From Lachnospiraceae bacterium UBA7027 (GTDB taxonomy: Bacteria; Bacillota; Clostridia; Lachnospirales; Lachnospiraceae), in NCBI GenBank assembly GCA_002494135.1, contig DLBG01000098.1:1-29304 (forward strand): a stretch of 29,304 nt of DNA. The letters run 5' to 3'. This document shows positions 7,436 to 14,929 of this stretch, piece after piece. Position 1 is the stretch's first letter, and every line of letters starts with the position of its first letter. Below the pieces are notes generated by a model, which had not been told where the DNA came from, ran no database searches, and saw nothing but the letters and a program-made list of their open reading frames with translations. A program made the translations under genes and the position numbers.

Positions 7436-8506
7436 ATGGACAATCAGGAAAAAATGAAAAAAGCCTACGGATGGTTTGGTTTAAAAATCGGCATTCTGGG
7501 CGTTGCACTTACGGTTCTTGGGATCATCAGTTCCAATATCCTTGCGCCGATGGTTTTTCATGTGGATACGTCAACCAGCAGCTGGTATCCGTTTGTGAAC
7601 ACCATTGTGACATTTTATTGTATCTGTTTTCCGATTCTGCTTCTTACCACAAGAAAGGATGAGGTGGTCAGACCCGAAAAGCACAGTCTGAGTTTCGGCA
7701 GGTATCTTCTTTGTATTCCGCTCATGGCAGGAATGGTCGGAGTCGGTGGGGTAATCGGCTTTATCCTGAATACCCTGCTTACGGTTCCGTTCGGTGTTTC
7801 GATGTCGGATAATTCCACGCTTGTCGGTGTTATGATGAATTCCAATCCGTTTCTTCGTATCCTTACGGCCGGAATTCTTGCACCGATTGTGGAAGAGATG
7901 ATTTTCAGAAAACTGTTAATTGACAGAACCATGCGATACGGGGAATGGGTTGCCGTACTTACGTCCGGTCTGATGTTCGGACTTTTCCACGGTAACTTTT
8001 CCCAGTTTTTCTTTGCAACTTTAATCGGCGGATTCTTCGCATACATTTATGTTCGTACCGGAAGGGTATGGTATACCATCGGTCTTCATATGATTCTGAA
8101 TCTTTCCACCAGTGTGATTACGATGGCTACCATAAAGCCGTACATGAGTGTAAGCGCCGATAAAATGGCAAAATATCAGGAACTGCTTGACCGGTTTTAT
8201 GCTTCCGGCGGAAACGATCAGGCAGCATATGAACAGCTGGTGCTGTTAGCGGGCGAGATTCTTCCGAAACTGCTTCCTTTTATGCTATGGATGGGTGTCC
8301 TTTCCCAGGTTATTTTACTCGGGATCATTCTCTGGATTATATTCCTTGTAAAAAAGAAATTCACTTGGAAAAAAGCAGTCGATTATGTAGAGAACGGAAC
8401 CCGCTTTGCATGGCAGAACCTCGGAATGTATCTGTTCTTTGCATATGTTCTGATTGATTTCGTGCAGTACTATCTGCTGATGATTCTCAGGGCAAAATTC
8501 GGATAA
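7436..8506 (+). CDS. CPBP-family intramembrane metalloprotease (CAAX-like)
   Basis: The 356-residue polytopic membrane protein carries the three CPBP/Abi motifs: EEMIFR (glutamate pair), FGLFHGNFSQF (first His) and HMILN (second His/Asn). These bind zinc or position water inside the membrane. Family members process membrane-bound substrates, often peptides or prenylated proteins, or confer self-immunity to bacteriocins; the substrate here is unknown. GGGGATG lies upstream of the ATG at 7436, and the promoter at 7367-7396 lies inside the longer open frame, so the shorter start is chosen. Its end is six bases from the convergent copA end with no terminator visible between them. Confidence 0.88.
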   Translation: MDNQEKMKKAYGWFGLKIGILGVALTVLGIISSNILAPMVFHVDTSTSSWYPFVNTIVTFYCICFPILLLTTRKDEVVRPEKHSLSFGRYLLCIPLMAGMVGVGGVIGFILNTLLTVPFGVSMSDNSTLVGVMMNSNPFLRILTAGILAPIVEEMIFRKLLIDRTMRYGEWVAVLTSGLMFGLFHGNFSQFFFATLIGGFFAYIYVRTGRVWYTIGLHMILNLSTSVITMATIKPYMSVSADKMAKYQELLDRFYASGGNDQAAYEQLVLLAGEILPKLLPFMLWMGVLSQVILLGIILWIIFLVKKKFTWKKAVDYVENGTRFAWQNLGMYLFFAYVLIDFVQYYLLMILRAKFG

Positions 8507-8512
8507 AACGAA

Positions 8513-8728
8513 TCAGTCCTGTTTGATTGCCACCAGTTTGTAGCCGGTGTCGGCAACAACCTTTTCAAATTCATCATCGGAAACTTCGCGGGTGAGGGAT
8601 ACCACGGCGCACTTCTCTTCGTGGCTGACCTTGCCCGCTTTTACGCCTTCCATGGCATCCAGTGCTTCTCTCATATGCTTTTCGCACATGGGGCACATCA
8701 TTCCTTCAATCACAAGTGTTTTTTCCAT
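8513..8728 (-). CDS. Possible internally initiated CopZ-like copper chaperone (in frame with copA)
   Basis: Inside copA, in the same frame, an ATG at 8728 is preceded by AAGGAGG with an 8-base A-rich spacer. This is as good a ribosome site as any in the window. Initiation there would give a 71-residue HMA protein, MEKTLVIEGMMCPMC and onward, the size and fold of a free CopZ chaperone, which delivers Cu(I) to CopA. Full-length translation would instead give the fused form, the preceding codons reading VFKEEKT. Either both forms are made, or the site is a relic of two formerly separate genes. The sequence alone cannot tell. Confidence 0.45.
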   Translation of the reverse strand: MEKTLVIEGMMCPMCEKHMREALDAMEGVKAGKVSHEEKCAVVSLTREVSDDEFEKVVADTGYKLVAIKQD

Positions 8729-11191
8729 TGTTTTTTCCTCCTTAAATACATTGGTTGAACTCATTTTGATATCTGCGGCCGGCGGGGCGGCGGGAAAACG
8801 CACCAGATTCAGGCGCAGTGCATTGCTTACCACAAAGAAACTCGAAAAACTCATGGCGGCTGCTCCGAACATGGGATTTAACTGCCATCCGAAGATCGGC
8901 TCGAAAGCACCGGCGGCAAGCGGTATTCCGATAATATTATAACAAAAAGCCCAGAAGAGATTTTCGTAAATATTACGGATCACCTTACGGCTTAAGTGGA
9001 TGGCATTCGGAATGTCGCACACGCCGGATTTCATTAAAACGATTTCGGCGGCATCCATTGCGATATCCGTACCGGAATGTACCGCAATTCCGACATCAGC
9101 GGCAGTCAGGGCAGGGGCATCATTGATGCCGTCGCCGACCATAATCACACGGTTTCCTTCTTTCTTTAACCGTTCAATGACCGCCTGCTTCTCGGTGGGC
9201 AGAACTTCCGCAATGACTTCTTCAATACCGGCTTTTGCGGCAACGGCTTTTGCAGTCCGTTCGTTGTCCCCGGAGAGCATGATGACTCTAAGTCCCTGAT
9301 TTTTCAGTCGCTTCACCGCTTCGGCAGCGTCATCTTTCAGGGTATCCGCGATGCCGATAATCCCATAGAAACGGCTGCCGGATGCAAACAGCACCGGGGT
9401 GGCGCCGTTTTCGGCGATGTCCGTCAGAAGAGAGGTGGTTGCATCGGATTCTATTGTACTACGAATGTCGTTTGATATCGGACAGGATAAAATATATTTA
9501 CGATTTCCGCCGTAGAAAGGGGTACCGTCAATGACGGCGCTTAGTCCGTTTCCGGGATGAACGGCAAAGTCCGTGATTTTGCCGGTAAGCTCCGGAACGG
9601 TATTGGGCCGGTATTGGGTAACGGCTTTTGCCAACGGATGCTCGCTGCCGGATTCCAGTGCGGCGGCATAGCGAAGCAGGGTTTCGCTGTTTACATCCGT
9701 TGCATGAACGGAAACAACCTTCGGCGTGCCGGAAGTTAATGTGCCGGTTTTATCCATAACCACAGCGGTTGCCCGGCCGGTGTTTTCCAAAACCGTGGCA
9801 TTTTTAAACAGAATTCCGTTCTTTGCTCCGACACCGCTTCCGACCATGATGGCCACGGGAGTAGCCAGGCCGAGCGCACAGGGGCAGCTGATGACGAGTA
9901 CGGCAATACCGTAGGTGATGGATGCCACAAAGGAAGCACCGGTTAACAGGTGAATTACGGTTACCAGAAAGGCTATGGCAATGACGCAGGGAACGAAGAC
10001 ACCGGCTACCTTGTCCGCAATTTTCGCGATAGGAGCCTTGGTTGCGGATGCATCGTTTACCATGCGGACAATCTGTGCAAAGGAAGTGTCTTCTCCGACC
10101 CTGACGGCTTCTGCTTTTAAAAGGCCGGTCTGGTTAATGGTGGCGGTATAGAGCGAATCGCCGGCGGCTTTGTCGGTTGGAATGCTTTCTCCGGTCAGAG
10201 AGGACTCGTCGACAGCGCTTTCTCCTTCTTTTACAATTCCGTCTGCGGGGATTCGTTCACCGGGACGGACTAAGAAAAGTTCTCCGACGGAAAGTGTATT
10301 GGCAGGAATGATTATTTCCCTGCCGTCTCGGATGACACAGGCAGTCTCGGGTGCCATTTTCATAAGATTTTTCAATGCATCGGTGGTACGGCCTTTCGAG
10401 TAGGCTTCCAAAAGTTTGCCAACCGTGATAAGAGTCAGAATCATCGCGGCGGATTCAAAATAGAGCTGATGAAGCATTTCGTGACCGGCTGCTGCAACCC
10501 CGGCAATATCGGCAAGCGTACCGGTTGTAACGGCACCTTCGGATGTAATGCGCATCAGTGTTGAAACATTGCCCGCAATACGCATGAGTATATAGAAACT
10601 CCACGCAAAGGAGATGCCGGAACCCATGGCCACCAGAGTGTCCATATTGGGGGCCAGGTGAATCACCCCTTTGAAACCGTTTATAAAAAATTTGCGGTTG
10701 ATCCACATGATGATCAGGGCAAAGAGCATCTGAAAGAAGGCAATGGACAGCGGATTGTCGATGAATTCCGGAAGCGGAGCTTTCCACATGGTGTGTCCCA
10801 TGGAGAGGTACATTAGCGGAATCAGAAAAGCAATTGATGCAATCAGACGGTTTCGGATGGAAAGAATCTGGGCCTGAGCACTGTCCTTTTTTTCACCGCG
10901 GACGGAGGTTTCGGATGCCCTTTTGGCGGATGCGTTGGAATCCGTCCGGCCATCCGCGCTATTGCCGGAAACCGTGCTGCCAAAGGGGGAACTGTCATCG
11001 ATATATGCCCCGTAGCCTGCGGCTTCGACCGCATGAATCACCTCTTCGGAGGTGGCGCTGCCTTCGACCGTCATCGAGTTGGTCAGCAGATTTACGCTGA
11101 CGGTATCAACATTATTCAGTTTGGAAACGGCCTTTTCCACCCGCGCGGAACAAGCCGCGCAGCTCATGCCGGTTACACAGTATTTTTCCAT
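8513..11191 (-). CDS. copA: Copper-exporting P1B-type ATPase with N-terminal HMA and C-terminal CopZ-like HMA domain
   Basis: The 892-residue protein has an N-terminal metal-binding HMA domain with GMSCAAC (C11, C14), a Ser/Ala-rich linker (about 70-108), the actuator TGES (333-336), the ion-path CPC (436-438), the phosphorylation loop DKTGT (D480) and the hinge GDGINDAP. These define a P1B-1 Cu(I) exporter in the cytoplasmic membrane. Unusually, after the last helices and a short linker there is a second HMA domain (residues 822-892) with GMMCPMC, which looks like a complete CopZ chaperone joined in frame. AGGAGG lies seven bases before the ATG at 11191. No CopY or CsoR gene is adjacent. See the separate entry on an internal start at 8728. 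Confidence 0.95.
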   Translation of the reverse strand: MEKYCVTGMSCAACSARVEKAVSKLNNVDTVSVNLLTNSMTVEGSATSEEVIHAVEAAGYGAYIDDSSPFGSTVSGNSADGRTDSNASAKRASETSVRGEKKDSAQAQILSIRNRLIASIAFLIPLMYLSMGHTMWKAPLPEFIDNPLSIAFFQMLFALIIMWINRKFFINGFKGVIHLAPNMDTLVAMGSGISFAWSFYILMRIAGNVSTLMRITSEGAVTTGTLADIAGVAAAGHEMLHQLYFESAAMILTLITVGKLLEAYSKGRTTDALKNLMKMAPETACVIRDGREIIIPANTLSVGELFLVRPGERIPADGIVKEGESAVDESSLTGESIPTDKAAGDSLYTATINQTGLLKAEAVRVGEDTSFAQIVRMVNDASATKAPIAKIADKVAGVFVPCVIAIAFLVTVIHLLTGASFVASITYGIAVLVISCPCALGLATPVAIMVGSGVGAKNGILFKNATVLENTGRATAVVMDKTGTLTSGTPKVVSVHATDVNSETLLRYAAALESGSEHPLAKAVTQYRPNTVPELTGKITDFAVHPGNGLSAVIDGTPFYGGNRKYILSCPISNDIRSTIESDATTSLLTDIAENGATPVLFASGSRFYGIIGIADTLKDDAAEAVKRLKNQGLRVIMLSGDNERTAKAVAAKAGIEEVIAEVLPTEKQAVIERLKKEGNRVIMVGDGINDAPALTAADVGIAVHSGTDIAMDAAEIVLMKSGVCDIPNAIHLSRKVIRNIYENLFWAFCYNIIGIPLAAGAFEPIFGWQLNPMFGAAAMSFSSFFVVSNALRLNLVRFPAAPPAADIKMSSTNVFKEEKTMEKTLVIEGMMCPMCEKHMREALDAMEGVKAGKVSHEEKCAVVSLTREVSDDEFEKVVADTGYKLVAIKQD

Positions 11192-11218
11192 GGAAACCCT
11201 CCTGGTTAGTCATCACTA

Positions 11219-11224
11219 ATTATA
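11219..11224 (-). promoter_or_regulatory. Candidate -10 element of copA
   Basis: A consensus TATAAT on the minus strand lies 28 bases before the copA ATG, giving a leader of about 21 bases. The -35 match 17 bases upstream (TTTCCT) is poor, as is common for regulated promoters. No recognisable CopY or CsoR operator was found. Confidence 0.45.
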
Positions 11225-11249
11225 GCAAAGAAGCCGGGAAAAGGAAAGA

Positions 11250-11283
11250 TGGCAAATTATATCTGACCGTACTATAATTATAG
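11250..11283 (+). promoter_or_regulatory. Candidate promoter of the lipoprotein gene, with a 12-bp palindrome
   Basis: TATAAT at 11273-11278 lies 50 bases before the ATG and inside the perfect palindrome CTATAATTATAG (11272-11283). A weak -35 (TGGCAA) lies 17 bases upstream. The palindrome contains TATAAT on both strands. Confidence 0.45.
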
Positions 11284-11327
11284 TGTTGCCGGAAAAAAAG
11301 GAATGAAAAAAGAGGAAAGAAACCAAT

Positions 11328-12104
11328 ATGTTTATGAAAAAGAAGGAGATCGGGAAGCGGACCGGAAGAGGAATTGCTTTCCTGCTGACAATGACTCTGT
11401 GTCTGGCGCTTCTGCCGGGGTGTAAGAAAAACGAAGAGGAGCAGAGCGAATCGCAAAGCGTTCCGGTGGTCAGTTTTGAAACCGGCATGTTTGCTGAGCC
11501 GCAATCTTCGGAAACCGTATCGGAACCGGAAGAGAAACACACCGTGATTGAGGGAGTGCGGCAGATTTCATTTTACCGTCGGAATCCTTCCACAAAGGTT
11601 CGCGAAAAAAAGAGTGAGTTTTCGGCGCCCTGGGTTCGGGGAACGGATATTTCCAGTTTTGAGGTTTTTGCCTGCGAAGACGGGGAAATCACTTTTAAGA
11701 CGGCTTATTTTGATGATGCATTCTGGGAGAAGTGGAATGCCCATGAAGGCAAGGACGGATGTAAAATCGGTTACAGCGTGGACTTCGATTTAAAGAGCGG
11801 CGAGCATATTCACAAGGTGCTTTTAAAGGCGGGAGACGAGCTGGATTACAGACCGTATCTGGAAAACTATCTCTATGATGACGTACATCAGGCCAAGGGT
11901 GCCTGGTACAGTCATCTTCTTCCGGAAGAAATGAATGAGAATACCCTGATTACTTCGATTAAATTCACACCCGGTGAAAAGATTGATGAAGTGGGCGATG
12001 AAATTCATGCTACGGTTTTTGTATATAACTCGGAAGATGATTTCAATGAAAAAGGCGATTACATCGGAGATGTAAGCGCCGAAATCACAATTCGAAGAGA
12101 ATAA
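11328..12104 (+). CDS. Hypothetical lipoprotein
   Basis: The 258-residue product begins with a basic N-terminus, a hydrophobic stretch and the lipobox LLPGC, so it should be lipidated and exported. An acidic, Ser-rich linker (about residues 33-75) follows, then a soluble domain of about 180 residues that alternates beta-strand-like stretches (FEVFACEDGEITFKTAYF, ATVFVYN, AEITIRRE). No family is recognised; the layout suggests a surface beta-sandwich such as a ligand-binding or immunoglobulin-like module. GAGGAAAG precedes the ATG; a second ATG two codons on is possible. It is divergent from copA, but nothing in its sequence, such as Met- or Cys-rich motifs, indicates a role in copper handling. 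Confidence 0.75.
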   Translation: MFMKKKEIGKRTGRGIAFLLTMTLCLALLPGCKKNEEEQSESQSVPVVSFETGMFAEPQSSETVSEPEEKHTVIEGVRQISFYRRNPSTKVREKKSEFSAPWVRGTDISSFEVFACEDGEITFKTAYFDDAFWEKWNAHEGKDGCKIGYSVDFDLKSGEHIHKVLLKAGDELDYRPYLENYLYDDVHQAKGAWYSHLLPEEMNENTLITSIKFTPGEKIDEVGDEIHATVFVYNSEDDFNEKGDYIGDVSAEITIRRE

Positions 12105-12140
12105 TCTGACAGGCCCTTCAATAATCTGACAGGCCCTTCT
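12101..12140. repeat. Tandem duplication of a 20-bp unit
   Basis: Two head-to-tail copies (12101-12120 and 12121-12140) begin ATAATCTGACAGGCCCTTC and differ only in the last base. The first copy contains the lipoprotein stop codon; the second ends three bases before the degV stop. There is no inverted symmetry, so it is not a terminator. Confidence 0.9.
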
Positions 12141-12143
12141 TAC

Positions 12144-12998
12144 TTAGCTTAAGTGGCCCATAATGCCGATGGCATGCACACCTGTGCTGACATGGCAGAC
12201 AATACTGATGGGAAGCCGGAAGAGTTCGATGGTGGGATCTTTAAAATAATCCTGTACGGTTTTTAACCATTCCTCGCCTTCTGCACGGTTTCCGGAATAT
12301 GCTGCATAGATTCTGCTGTTACCCTGAGAGAAACGTTTCTCCTGGTCCTGCTCGATGGCATGCAGCATTATTTTTTCCGCTTTTTTCATACCGCGTTCCT
12401 TTGCGTAGGAATCGAGCTTTCCGCCCTGAATCTGCAGAACCGGTTTGATATTCATAATGGTTGCAATCGTTGCCGCAGCCGCGGTAACACGACCGCTCTT
12501 TTTCAGCAGATCCAGTGTATTGACGGCAAGATAAATACTGGAATTGAAGGAATCGTTCTCCAGGTAGGTTTTGATGTCTTCGGCTTTCATACCGTGCTCA
12601 ATCATTACCAGAGCATCCAAAGCGGCACGACGCTGGGAAATGGAGATTCTTTTATTGTCCACAACCAGAACTTTGCCGTCGTAATCTCTTGCCATGCCCA
12701 TAGCGGTTTCACAGGAGCCGCTTAAAGCGGAAGACATGGGAATGTACAGAATACGGTCATATTCCTTTAAAAGCTCATCCCAGGCATCCAGAAGATCTCC
12801 CAAAGCGGGTTGTGCGGTGGAAACATCGGCACCGTTATCCAGCCTTTCACAGAATTCGTCATAGGTACAGTTTACATCTTCAATATATTCTTCTCCGTCA
12901 ATGGTGAAGGGCATCTGTGTCAGAAAGATGCCGAGTTTTTTTGCTTCTTCGGTAGTAATACTGCTGTTGGTATCCGTCATTACGGCAATTCGTTCCAT
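12144..12998 (-). CDS. DegV family fatty-acid-binding protein (FakB-like)
   Basis: The 284-residue protein starts IAVMTDTNSSI and has the DegV signature segments STAQP (60-64), SSALSGS near 90-96, and a C-terminal His-containing loop. DegV/FakB proteins bind a fatty acid and present it to the kinase FakA for phosphorylation and use in phospholipid synthesis. The usual C-terminal H-x-GPG is HVSTG here, a departure from consensus close to the ligand head group, so the ligand or activity may differ. AAGGAG lies about eight bases before the ATG. A strong promoter (13143-13171) and four palindromic repeats (13017-13104) precede it. No fakA (DAK-domain kinase) is in the window. Confidence 0.88.
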   Translation of the reverse strand: MERIAVMTDTNSSITTEEAKKLGIFLTQMPFTIDGEEYIEDVNCTYDEFCERLDNGADVSTAQPALGDLLDAWDELLKEYDRILYIPMSSALSGSCETAMGMARDYDGKVLVVDNKRISISQRRAALDALVMIEHGMKAEDIKTYLENDSFNSSIYLAVNTLDLLKKSGRVTAAAATIATIMNIKPVLQIQGGKLDSYAKERGMKKAEKIMLHAIEQDQEKRFSQGNSRIYAAYSGNRAEGEEWLKTVQDYFKDPTIELFRLPISIVCHVSTGVHAIGIMGHLS

Positions 12999-13016
12999 GC
13001 CATTCTCCTTCTTTCA

Positions 13017-13104
13017 TTTCTTAAGAATCGGTTTTCAGTTTCTTAAGAATCGGTTTTCAGTTTCTTAAGAATCGCTTTTCGGTTTCTTAAGAATTGGTTT
13101 CTAC
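13017..13104 (-). repeat. Four tandem 22-bp repeats with a TTCTTAAGAA palindrome in the degV leader
   Basis: Units lie at 13017-13038, 13039-13060, 13061-13082 and 13083-13104. All contain the perfect 10-bp palindrome TTCTTAAGAA, followed by about 12 bases (CGGTTTTCAGTT in units 1-2, diverging in 3 and 4). The 22-base period is about two helical turns, so the sites face the same side of DNA. They lie between the degV promoter and its ribosome site, hence downstream of the transcription start. Binding sites for a repressor, or an RNA element, are both possible. Confidence 0.85.
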
Positions 13105-13142
13105 TTTGTTAATAAACTGTTTATAAAATTTTTCTAAACAGA

Positions 13143-13171
13143 ATAATACTAAAGGCAACAAAGCTTGTCAA
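13143..13171 (-). promoter_or_regulatory. Strong sigma-A-type promoter of degV
   Basis: On the minus strand, consensus TTGACA (13166-13171) is followed after exactly 17 bases by TATTAT (13143-13148). The predicted start near 13136 gives a leader of about 138 bases before the degV ATG, holding the four 22-bp repeats. Confidence 0.8.
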
Positions 13172-13301
13172 TGCCGGAAAATGGATTCACCATATCTTGG
13201 AAAAAGAAAAAAAGAGGAATAACAGAAGATATAGAATATTAAATCATAATATAATAAATAGTAAAAATACAATCAATCCGGTCAATTTTGGAGGTGATGC
13301 T

Positions 13302-13352
13302 GTGATTATCCGGCAAAGAAGTTCATATTGCCAAAGAGGGAATCTTTCATGA
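13302..13352 (+). CDS. Possible 16-residue peptide ORF behind a near-perfect ribosome site, doubtful
   Basis: GGAGGTGAT (13290-13298), a nine-base match to the anti-Shine-Dalgarno region, precedes a GTG at 13302 by the usual spacing. The frame encodes MIIRQRSSYCQRGNLS and stops. It runs antisense into the 3' end of the YdcF/SanA-like gene. TATAAT lies at 13250-13255 without a -35 box. It may be a chance match or the remnant start of a lost gene. Confidence 0.2.
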   Translation: MIIRQRSSYCQRGNLS

Positions 13353-14106
13353 TCCCGACGAATTCACGCAACATATTGTTGGGCAGATAAGTAAGATTGG
13401 AAGGTGCCGAAACACCATATATGGACGTCAGTCCCTGCCTCTTTGCAAGCGCCATACCGCGATAAACATGGAAATTGTTGGTTACGATTCCGATGTGAAG
13501 GTCGGAATAAGACTCCTGTTCGGGCAGTAGTTTTTTCGAATTGAGAATATTCTCGATGGTGTTTTTCGAAGCTTCTTCCGATACAATTCTTTCTTCCGGA
13601 ATACCCTGACGAATCAGATATTTTTTCATGCCGGCTCCTTCGGGAATTTCTTCGTTCGAACCCTGTCCGCCGGTGACGATGCAGATGGTGTCGGGATTTT
13701 CTTTTAAGTAGGAAACCGCTGTATCAAGACGGTATTTTAATACTACCGACGGTTCCGTTCCGCGAAGCTGGGCGCCGAGAACGATGATGTAATCGAGGTG
13801 TTCGGGCGGAGTATCCTTAAAGTGCGTAAGGATACGAACCTGGGTATAAAGATACAGAAGAAAGCACAAACCTGCCGCCGCAAGAACAACGATGCGTACC
13901 GGCAGGGGGATTTTATCAAACAGGCGGAAAACGGTAAGCGTCGCAAGGCACAGAAAGAGAACACCGAGTCCGAACCAGACAACATAGAAAGAACTGCCGC
14001 TGTTTACCAGATAAACCGTGATTCCGTACAGAACCGACAGCAGTGCAAGCAGCAGAAACAGAATTGTAAAAAGAATCTGCGGAATACTCATTTTTCTTTT
14101 CTCCAT
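13306..14106 (-). CDS. YdcF/SanA-like DUF218 membrane protein
   Basis: The N-terminus has three to four hydrophobic helices (about residues 8-95), followed by a DUF218 domain. The domain starts LDYIIVLGAQLRG and includes the conserved IVTGGQGSNEEIPEG, EEASKNTIENILNS and IVTNNFHVYRG stretches. The family includes SanA, linked to envelope barrier function, and YdcF; the fold is thought to bind nucleotide- or SAM-like ligands, with no settled reaction. The start is placed at 14106 (266 aa), with AAGGAAGG upstream, because the in-frame ATG at 14136 lies about at the predicted transcription start from the 14142-14147 -10 element. It is upstream of degV on the same strand but degV has its own promoter. 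Confidence 0.87.
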   Translation of the reverse strand: MEKRKMSIPQILFTILFLLLALLSVLYGITVYLVNSGSSFYVVWFGLGVLFLCLATLTVFRLFDKIPLPVRIVVLAAAGLCFLLYLYTQVRILTHFKDTPPEHLDYIIVLGAQLRGTEPSVVLKYRLDTAVSYLKENPDTICIVTGGQGSNEEIPEGAGMKKYLIRQGIPEERIVSEEASKNTIENILNSKKLLPEQESYSDLHIGIVTNNFHVYRGMALAKRQGLTSIYGVSAPSNLTYLPNNMLREFVGIMKDSLFGNMNFFAG

Positions 14107-14141
14107 GGAGGAACCTTCCTTGTTTCGTTCTTTCATGCCAT

Positions 14142-14159
14142 ATTATAACATGTTATAAT
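14142..14159. promoter_or_regulatory. 18-bp perfect palindrome forming two face-to-face extended -10 elements
   Basis: ATTATAACATGTTATAAT reads the same on both strands and contains TGTTATAAT, an extended -10, in each direction. The plus-strand -10 is at 14154-14159 and the minus-strand -10 at 14142-14147. Predicted leaders are about 30 bases to both the LytTR gene (14196) and the DUF218 gene (14106). No good -35 boxes were seen. It could equally be an operator for a dimeric regulator. Confidence 0.6.
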
Positions 14160-14195
14160 GAAAAACGCAGTGACTGCACAAAAAGGGGAAGCAGG

Positions 14196-14906
14196 ATGAG
14201 AATAGCGATTTGTGACGATGAAGAAAAATTCCGCGTTCAGGAGAAGAATCTGATAGATCGGGTCAGTGCCAGCATGGATATTGTGGTGGACACTTATGCC
14301 GAAGGGAAGAAGCTTTTGGAGCGCTTTGATACATTGCCTTACAATCTGGTTTTTCTGGACATCGAAATGCCCGGAATGGACGGCATTACCCTGGCACGTG
14401 AGATTCGAAAAAGAAGTACCGAAACACAGATTGTTTTTCTGACGGGACATGTGGAATATGCCATAGAGGGATACGAAGTGAATGCGCTTCGGTATTTAAC
14501 CAAGCCGGTGCAGGAAGAAAAAGTAAAAGAAGTTCTGCGTTATGTGCTTGATGCTTCGGTTTCCGGAAAGCAGCTGATCCTCCGGGAAGAAGGCGAGGAC
14601 CTGATTTTAAAATACGCGGATATTTACTATATGGAAGCGCAGAACCAGTATGTCATGATTTATTCCGAAGACGGAGAACATCTGATCCGTGCGAACATCG
14701 GCGATTTCGAGGAACAGCTGAAATCAGACGGTTTTTACCGCATCCACAGAGGATATCTGGTATCGCTTTCGAAGGTAAAGAAGTTAGTCAAGGGAGAAGT
14801 GATTATGCAGTACGGGGCGAAAGAAATCTCCCTGCCGGTGAGCCGGTCCAATATCAAACCGTTAAAAGAAGCGTTGTATGCCTATGTCGAAAATGCCGCG
14901 TTTTAA
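14196..14906 (+). CDS. LytTR-type response regulator
   Basis: The 236-residue protein has a receiver domain (1-120) with the acidic pair D7/D8, the phospho-acceptor D55 in VFLDIEMPGMDG and the conserved K in YLTKPV. It is followed by a LytTR DNA-binding domain (about 130-230) starting with the strand ILKYADIYYMEAQNQY and including FYRIHRGYLVSL. LytTR regulators (AgrA, ComE, VirR types) commonly control peptide signalling, virulence or bacteriocin genes. Its cognate kinase follows 23 bases later. GGGGAAGCAGG precedes the ATG. Targets are unknown; the palindromic promoter region just upstream is an obvious place to look for autoregulation. Confidence 0.93.
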   Translation: MRIAICDDEEKFRVQEKNLIDRVSASMDIVVDTYAEGKKLLERFDTLPYNLVFLDIEMPGMDGITLAREIRKRSTETQIVFLTGHVEYAIEGYEVNALRYLTKPVQEEKVKEVLRYVLDASVSGKQLILREEGEDLILKYADIYYMEAQNQYVMIYSEDGEHLIRANIGDFEEQLKSDGFYRIHRGYLVSLSKVKKLVKGEVIMQYGAKEISLPVSRSNIKPLKEALYAYVENAAF

Positions 14907-14929
14907 GCGTCCGGAGAGGAGAGAAACCA

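Noticed and set aside
8547..8942. Long open frames antisense to copA, e.g. on the plus strand at 8547-8942 and 9000-9299
   Set aside because: They mirror the codon bias of copA, have no ribosome sites and no recognisable protein features; copA itself is complete with all motifs.
13017..13104. The degV-leader repeats as a CRISPR array
   Set aside because: Unit length is 22 bases in total with no variable spacers, and there are no cas genes.
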